Source: an uncultured bacterium (GTDB lineage Bacteria; Acidobacteriota; Thermoanaerobaculia; Multivoradales; JAHEKO01). From it: a stretch of DNA of 50,752 nucleotides. The notes below the pieces were generated by a model. The model had not been told where the DNA came from and searched no databases. It saw nothing but the letters and a program-made list of their open reading frames with translations. Of the stretch, positions 46,612 to 50,752 are shown in pieces (position 1 is the stretch's first letter; every line of letters begins with the position of its first letter). The DNA is taken from the NCBI GenBank assembly GCA_905479655.1, contig CAJQNK010000014.1, forward strand, positions 1 to 50,752, written 5' to 3'. A program made the translations under genes and the position numbers.

Positions 46612-46908
46612 ATGGACGCCAAAGTCAGACGCATCGTCCGCGACCTTCGACTGGCCTTGTCGGCTGCCGTCGTGGAGTCCTCCGAGGTTGCGGAGGCTCT
46701 GGAGCGACTGCGTCGCGAGGGCCTCACGGTCACCCTGGTCGTCAAGGAGGCGGAGGGTGGCCAGCGCGCCGACCTCGGTCCACCCCCTCCTCCCCGCCGC
46801 GCTCCGAGAAGCCCCGAGTTCCGCATCGACGCTAGAGATCTCGCTTTCCTGCGCTCCGTCGGCATCGACCCCACCCGTAGGCCCGCGGCCGAGGACCGAA
46901 GGCGCTGA
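46612..46908 (+). CDS. Unknown 98-residue protein
   Basis: I do not recognise a family. Residues 1-50 (MDAKVRRIVRDLRLALSAAV, then a helix with EVAEALERLRREG) are predicted helical and charged, followed by a strand TVTLVVKEAEG, a proline-rich linker (PPPPPRRAPRSP) and a short C-terminal part (FRIDARDLAFLRSVGIDP). It has no signal or membrane segment. A good promoter stands directly upstream and rlmN follows after 37 bases, so it is probably expressed and co-transcribed with rlmN. A regulatory or adaptor role is possible but not shown. Confidence 0.6.
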   Translation: MDAKVRRIVRDLRLALSAAVVESSEVAEALERLRREGLTVTLVVKEAEGGQRADLGPPPPPRRAPRSPEFRIDARDLAFLRSVGIDPTRRPAAEDRRR

Positions 46909-46945
46909 ACCGCGATCGGTCCGCTCCGACCGGGAACTCCTCGTC

Positions 46946-48070
46946 ATGACCGACGCACCCGCTGCCCATCAGGAGGGCGCCCTCGGGGAGTCCCCCCGGG
47001 AGGATGAGCGCTCGGAGATTCTGGGTCTCACCCGAGCAAAGCTGGTCGAGACCCTGGGGGAGACGATCGACCGTCCCTTCCGGGCGGACCAGATCTACGA
47101 GGCGATCTACCGGCAGGGCAAGACCGACTTCGAGGAGATGACGACCCTCGGGAAGGACCTGAGGGAGTCGCTGGGTCGCAAGTTCCGCATCGGGGTTCCG
47201 GCCGAAGCGGATCGGCACCCTTCCGCCGACGGCACCGTCAAGTACCTCTTCCGCCTGGCCGACGGCGCCACGATCGAGGCGGTGGACATCCCGGATCGAG
47301 GTCGCCGGACCCTCTGCATTTCGAGTCAGGCCGGGTGCGCCCTGGCCTGCGCGTTCTGCGTCACGGGCTACTGGGGTGCCGGGCGAAACCTGACCCCGGC
47401 GGAGATCGTGGGCCAGGTGCTGGCGATCCGGCGCCGACAGGAGGGGGGCAGCGGGCCCGAACCGCTCAACCTGGTGTTCATGGGCATGGGCGAGCCACTC
47501 CAGAACCTGGAGGCGCTCCACGCCTCGTTGCGGGTCCTCACCGAGCTGGTCTCGTGGCGTCGGATCACGGTCTCGACCGTGGGCATCGTACCCGGCATCC
47601 GGAAGCTGGCGTCGTGGGAGAAGCGTCCCAACCTGGCCGTTTCCCTGCACGCTCCGGACGACGCGCGTCGGGACCTGATCATGCCGGTCAACCGGACCTA
47701 TCCCCTGGCCGACCTCCTGGCAGCGCTCGAGGAGTACCCCCTGGAGAGGCGGCGCCGGATCACCATCGAGTACCTGCTGATCCGTGACTTCAATGACGCG
47801 CCGTCCGACGCCGAGGCACTGGCTCGCCTCCTCGGCGACCTGCCCGTGAAGATCAACCTGATCCCCGTGAATCCCGACCCGGTCCTGGGAGAACGCATGG
47901 TCCCGCCACCCGACGACCGGGTGGATGCCTTCGCCGAGCGCCTGCGACGGAGGAGCTACGTGGCCACCGTGCGCCGCCGCCGTGGAGACGATGTGAGCGC
48001 GGCCTGCGGCCAGCTGCGGGCGCCCGGCCGCGAGCCGAGGGGCTTCCGGCAGGGCGCCCTCAGCTGGTAG
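46946..48070 (+). CDS. rlmN: 23S rRNA (A2503-C2)/tRNA (A37-C2) methyltransferase RlmN
   Basis: A 374-residue radical SAM enzyme that methylates C2 of adenosine in 23S rRNA and tRNA. The radical SAM motif CxxxCxxC is CALACAFC (Cys131, Cys135, Cys138); the second catalytic cysteine is Cys354 in DVSAACGQL, and Glu111 in ATIEAVDIP matches the conserved acid. FMGMGEPLQN, SLHAPDDARRDLIMPVNR and IEYLLIRDFND are further marks. The start at ATG 46946 gives ~20 unconserved residues before the core. The 3' end overlaps pgeF by 11 bases (convergent). Confidence 0.95.
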   Translation: MTDAPAAHQEGALGESPREDERSEILGLTRAKLVETLGETIDRPFRADQIYEAIYRQGKTDFEEMTTLGKDLRESLGRKFRIGVPAEADRHPSADGTVKYLFRLADGATIEAVDIPDRGRRTLCISSQAGCALACAFCVTGYWGAGRNLTPAEIVGQVLAIRRRQEGGSGPEPLNLVFMGMGEPLQNLEALHASLRVLTELVSWRRITVSTVGIVPGIRKLASWEKRPNLAVSLHAPDDARRDLIMPVNRTYPLADLLAALEEYPLERRRRITIEYLLIRDFNDAPSDAEALARLLGDLPVKINLIPVNPDPVLGERMVPPPDDRVDAFAERLRRRSYVATVRRRRGDDVSAACGQLRAPGREPRGFRQGALSW

Positions 48071-48776
48071 ACCCCTCAGCCGGAGGCCTCAGCCAGACGA
48101 ACGCCAGGTTGCGCTCCGCCCGCTCGCCGTCTCGGCGGTAGCTCCACAGGAGGTCGGAGGAGCAGCGGGTGCACTCGACCACCCGGCCCCCGATCGAGAT
48201 CCCCGCGGCGTCCAGTTGCCGGGCGACCGCACGGTGAAGGTCGAGATGGGGTCGGCCCCGCGGTCCCGGCGAACGGACCTCCGGCCCGCTCGCGTCGGCC
48301 ACCGCCGCCGCCACCTCGTCCCCGACCTCGTAGCAGCACGGGCCGATGGCGGGTCCGACCCAGGCGACCAGCGCCCGGTGGTCTCCCGAGACCGCCCGGA
48401 GGGCTCTCAGCGTCGCGGGGATCACGCCCGCGACGATCCCCCGCCAGCCGGCGTGGACCGCGGCGACGACCCTTTCGCCGGTGAGGACCACCGGAACGCA
48501 GTCGGCCGTCGCGACGCTCAACGCCAGACCCGGCCCCCGAGTCCACAGGGCATCCCCCTCGCCGCTGGCTCCGCGCCTGCCTTCCACCACCTCGGCGGAG
48601 TGGACCTGACGGAGCCAGGCCGCCGCCGGGCGGGTCGGCTCGACACGGGCGAGGGCGGTCTCCCGGTCCCCGGCGCAGCCGCGGCCGAGGAAGAGAACCT
48701 CGGCCCCACCGGCCCTCTGCCGCCAACATGCGACCGCGTCGGCTGCCGAGCGCGCGAGCTCACGGATCTCCTTCAT
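48060..48776 (-). CDS. pgeF: Purine nucleoside phosphorylase / laccase-domain protein (YfiH, PgeF)
   Basis: A 238-residue member of the DUF152 (Cu-oxidase_4) family. Its zinc ligands are His59 (RQVHSAEVVE), Cys93 (ATADCVPVVL) and His108 (VHAGWRGIVAG). Members have been reported as purine nucleoside phosphorylases/adenosine deaminases and, for PgeF, as editors that remove wrong amino acids from peptidoglycan precursors. Length is normal. It faces rlmN and is followed on its 5' side by the IS1380 region. Confidence 0.88.
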   Translation of the reverse strand: MKEIRELARSAADAVACWRQRAGGAEVLFLGRGCAGDRETALARVEPTRPAAAWLRQVHSAEVVEGRRGASGEGDALWTRGPGLALSVATADCVPVVLTGERVVAAVHAGWRGIVAGVIPATLRALRAVSGDHRALVAWVGPAIGPCCYEVGDEVAAAVADASGPEVRSPGPRGRPHLDLHRAVARQLDAAGISIGGRVVECTRCSSDLLWSYRRDGERAERNLAFVWLRPPAEGSTS

Positions 48777-48857
48777 CGGGCCAGCCTAGCCCCAAAACAA
48801 GCGCATTGGGACTCATCGAGCCCCGATGATGGGCCTGAGCCTTGTAGTCGGGTGGTT

Positions 48858-48877
48858 TCTCGTGCCGGGTAACGAGA
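48858..48877 (+). other. Hairpin in the gene-free stretch upstream of the split RNA
   Basis: TCTCGT-GCCGGGTA-ACGAGA gives a 6-base-pair stem with an 8-base loop. It lies in the region 48777-48900, where no gene is seen, just before the proposed 5' end of the structured RNA. Confidence 0.35.
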
Positions 48878-48937
48878 GCGAGGGTGACATTGTGGCGGTG
48901 GTGAGCCTTCTGGCGACCCGGCGGAGCGGTTTCGGCC

Positions 48938-50627
48938 AGGATCCAGGGGCGGCGGACGCACCGCGGGCGGGGAGCGGGTGTTGCGTCGATGGGGCGCCGC
49001 TCAGACGAAGCATCTTCGTTTCAGTCGGGCCGTCCCTTCCATCAGCAGAGGGACCCAGCGATTGATCGCCAGGAGGCGAAAGACGAGCCGGCGGCCTGTG
49101 TGGAGAATCTGCGTTGGCAGCAGGACGATCTCGTTGAGGAAGCGACGAAACTCCATGCGCAGGATCGTCCGGGCACCGAGCTGCGCGGGCAGCAGGAGAG
49201 CGGCCCACGCTTTGACGTTCCAGGCCAGGGCGCCGATCACCAGGTAGGCCCAGTTGGCGTCGAATTCCCGTACCGGCATGCGGGTGGCGGCGAGTCCGTT
49301 CTTCAGCTGCTCGATCAGGTTCTCCTGATGGCAGCGGGCGTTGTTCTCCCGAACCACGGCTGCCGGATTGAACCGCCGGGCTCCGAGGTTGGTGACGTAG
49401 AAGAAATAGCGGATCTGGTCGTCGAGCAGGAGCTGGCCCTCCTGGACGTGGATCCGCTTGCGCAAGATGATCATCCGATAGGTCTTCCGGGCCTTGCGCG
49501 GCCGGTACTCGACCTCTGCGACGTGCTCCTCGGCCAGGGTCAGATCCCGGAAGCCCCGGGCCTCGGTCACGGCCTGCTTGACTCGAGCAGCGCGGCGGCG
49601 AGGGTTCTTCGCCGCCCGCTTCGACGGCCGCTCCAGGGGCTTCCAGGCGACCTCCTCCAGCTCCTGCGCCCGCTGGACGAAGCTCGGGTGGGCATCGATC
49701 CCGAAGGCGAACTCCACGCCACTCTCCGTCCAGCGATCGAAGTTCGCCGTCAGCGAGAAGTCGGTGTCCCCGCGCAGCCGCACGCGGCGGAAGCCCCCGG
49801 ACTCGAGGGCCCAGCGAACTCCGCGATCGATCCACTCCACCGCCCCGTCGTGAGACGGGCGGTTGGCGGGCCGGTTGACCGCGTAGAGCACCTCCTGGCT
49901 GTTGGCCAGGCTGACCACCAACGGCCCGTATCCCCAACGCCCATCGTAGGAGATGTCGATCCTCTCCTTGCACACTCCGCGGGTCTCCACCGTCGTGCCG
50001 TCGACATCGATCACCGCCAGCTGGCGCTGCGACGCCGGCTGCGTCCGCCACACGCTCGCTCGCGCCTCGTTGATCGCCTCCATCAACGCCAGGACGCTCT
50101 CGCCATCGAAGCGCCGCAGGAAGTCTCCAGCCGTCGTCGGGTCGGGCAACCGGCGGGCGCCCACAGCATCGAGGAACGCCTCGTCCTGGCGTCGCGCCTC
50201 CAAGTCCTCCAGGCACCGCCCACCGGTCAGCACGTTGTAAACCAGTGCCAGGATGTGGTCCGACTCGTGGTAGGGCAGGTGCCGCTGCAAGACGCGCACG
50301 CGCTCGTCAAGGGCCGAACTCAGACCCGCCACGTCGACCACCGCCTGCAGCATCCCCAGCCCTCCACAACCCACCGCCTGCGTGCGACCAGCCACTTCGT
50401 AGTGAATGTTGCCGCACTCCAGAACCGGCTCCTCCCGCTCCGGATGCCAGCTTGGATCCAGCCGCTCCTCGACCGACCTTTGACGCCGAACGAAATTCTC
50501 TCTACTCTTCACCTGAAACGCCTCGCTTTCCGGGCTGTTTGTCTTGGTCGCAACCAGACAATACCCTGAAAGATGAGGCGTTTCCACGTTCACGACCCCT
50601 CAACCATCGTGCGACCCGCTTGATCTG
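48938..50627 (-). mobile_element. IS1380-family insertion sequence
   Basis: About 1.7 kb, the usual IS1380 size, with one intact transposase gene on the minus strand. Ends are tentative: the sequences GGCCAGGATCCAGG (48934-48947) and the inverse of GCTTGATCTGGGCC (50618-50631) agree at 10 of 14 positions. On this reading the element is flanked by GGCC at both sides (48934-48937 and 50628-50631), a 4-base duplication as expected for the family. GGCC is a common tetramer in such DNA, so the borders could be off by several bases. Confidence 0.7.
49001..50593 (-). CDS. IS1380-family DDE transposase
   Basis: A 530-residue protein, slightly longer than typical members, complete and with no frameshift. 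Family marks are VIDVDGTTVETRG (first catalytic Asp, 196 or 198), SYDGRWGYGPLVVSLANSQE, LRGDTDFS (Asp276/Asp278) and CHQENLIEQLKNGLAATRMP with the catalytic Glu424 or Glu428. The C-terminal part (ANWAYLVIGALAWNVKAWAA) is also typical. The start is a GTG at 50593; a shorter start is possible because the first ~30 residues are not conserved. The intact reading suggests recent activity. Confidence 0.93.
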   Translation of the reverse strand: MNVETPHLSGYCLVATKTNSPESEAFQVKSRENFVRRQRSVEERLDPSWHPEREEPVLECGNIHYEVAGRTQAVGCGGLGMLQAVVDVAGLSSALDERVRVLQRHLPYHESDHILALVYNVLTGGRCLEDLEARRQDEAFLDAVGARRLPDPTTAGDFLRRFDGESVLALMEAINEARASVWRTQPASQRQLAVIDVDGTTVETRGVCKERIDISYDGRWGYGPLVVSLANSQEVLYAVNRPANRPSHDGAVEWIDRGVRWALESGGFRRVRLRGDTDFSLTANFDRWTESGVEFAFGIDAHPSFVQRAQELEEVAWKPLERPSKRAAKNPRRRAARVKQAVTEARGFRDLTLAEEHVAEVEYRPRKARKTYRMIILRKRIHVQEGQLLLDDQIRYFFYVTNLGARRFNPAAVVRENNARCHQENLIEQLKNGLAATRMPVREFDANWAYLVIGALAWNVKAWAALLLPAQLGARTILRMEFRRFLNEIVLLPTQILHTGRRLVFRLLAINRWVPLLMEGTARLKRRCFV

Positions 50628-50631
50628 GGCC

Positions 50632-50752
50632 TAGCCTGACCTTCTCAGTACGCCGTGTAAAGCCGGCGACTTTCAGTGGGTGCGAATCCCACCCGGCAAC
50701 TGGTCGCTCCAGCCGGAAGCAATCGGAGCGGTGGAGGAGGCGACGAATCCAT
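50632..50752 (+). ncRNA. Structured RNA resembling group II intron domain I (partial, runs off the window)
   Basis: No reading frame here is credible, but nested pairing is clear: GCCGG (50662-50666) with CCGGC (50693-50697) encloses hairpin GTGGG-TGCGAAT-CCCAC (50676-50692); then CTGG-TCGCT-CCAG (50700-50712), and CGCTCC (50705-50710) can alternatively pair with GGAGCG (50725-50730). The order GTGTAAAGCC, GGTGCGAATCCCACC, CCAGCCGGAAGC resembles the 5' domain of bacterial group II introns as I recall them. GTGAGCCTTCTGGCGACCCG at 48901-48920, left of the IS element, may be the true intron 5' end (GUGYG-like). The encoded reverse transcriptase would lie beyond the window. Confidence 0.45.

Noticed and set aside
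50676..50692. T-arm-like hairpin GTGGG-TGCGAAT-CCCAC, as in a tRNA
   Set aside because: No acceptor stem, D-arm or anticodon arm can be built around it; the flanking pairing fits a larger structured RNA better.

Overview
The window is a stretch of very GC-rich, gene-dense bacterial chromosome, with third codon positions almost all G or C. BamD, CpoB, RseP, an envelope lytic transglycosylase and many lipoprotein signals point to a diderm, Gram-negative-type cell. The MglA/MglB polarity pair, a GAF-free stand-alone Fis-type HTH, a beta-propeller exported protein and a PASTA-only membrane protein fit Acidobacteriota (for example Thermoanaerobaculia) or a deltaproteobacterium-like lineage. This placement is an inference from gene content and not a sequence match.

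Layout. 1-2.4 kb: 3' part of a molybdopterin oxidoreductase, translationally coupled to a cupredoxin-like lipoprotein. 2.4-2.7 kb: repeat-filled intergenic DNA. 2.7-4.8 kb (minus): pepD then ubiX. 5.0-7.4 kb: OPT peptide transporter and a PqqD-like protein. 7.5-17.1 kb: NYN/OST-HTH RNA-binding protein, MglB, MglA, TPR protein, YvcK, GlmU, GlmS and a PcrA/UvrD helicase. 17.2-17.5 kb: a wrecked vapBC toxin-antitoxin locus. 17.6-19.2 kb: exported FG-GAP propeller. 19.4-22.8 kb: GNAT and GT2 glycosyltransferase (minus), divergent from a polyprenyl-type mannosyltransferase. 22.8-28.4 kb: truA-uppS-cdsA-dxr-rseP and a peroxiredoxin-like protein. 28.4-35.2 kb (minus): amino-acid permease, a kinase/M23/aminotransferase fusion and oligopeptidase B. 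35.4-38.7 kb: YbbA/YbbP-like ABC pair. 38.7-39.6 kb (minus): nfo. 39.7-42.6 kb: PASTA protein, rpe, bamD, cpoB. 42.9-45.4 kb: LysM protein, Fis-type HTH, lytic transglycosylase. 45.4-48.8 kb: tatA, AmgK-like kinase, small unknown protein, rlmN, pgeF. 48.9-50.75 kb: an IS1380 element inside what looks like a structured, group II intron-like RNA that runs off the window.

Themes. Many genes serve the envelope: UDP-GlcNAc supply (YvcK, GlmS, GlmU), undecaprenyl phosphate and isoprenoids (Dxr, UppS), phospholipid (CdsA), site-2 proteolysis (RseP), outer-membrane assembly (BamD, CpoB), wall turnover (lytic transglycosylase, AmgK-like, PgeF) and export (TatA). Cell polarity (MglAB) sits directly upstream of the UDP-GlcNAc genes. 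A second theme is peptide and amino-acid use (OPT, PepD, oligopeptidase B, permease, aminotransferase fusion).

The least ordinary items are the split structured RNA with the IS1380 insertion, the fused vapB'-'vapC scar with its operator and promoter still intact, the three-domain kinase-peptidase-aminotransferase protein, the cysteine-poor peroxiredoxin relative behind rseP, and a recurrent extended -10 box placed only about 8-30 bases before start codons, suggesting leaderless or very short-leader mRNAs. I see no CRISPR array, tRNA or rRNA.
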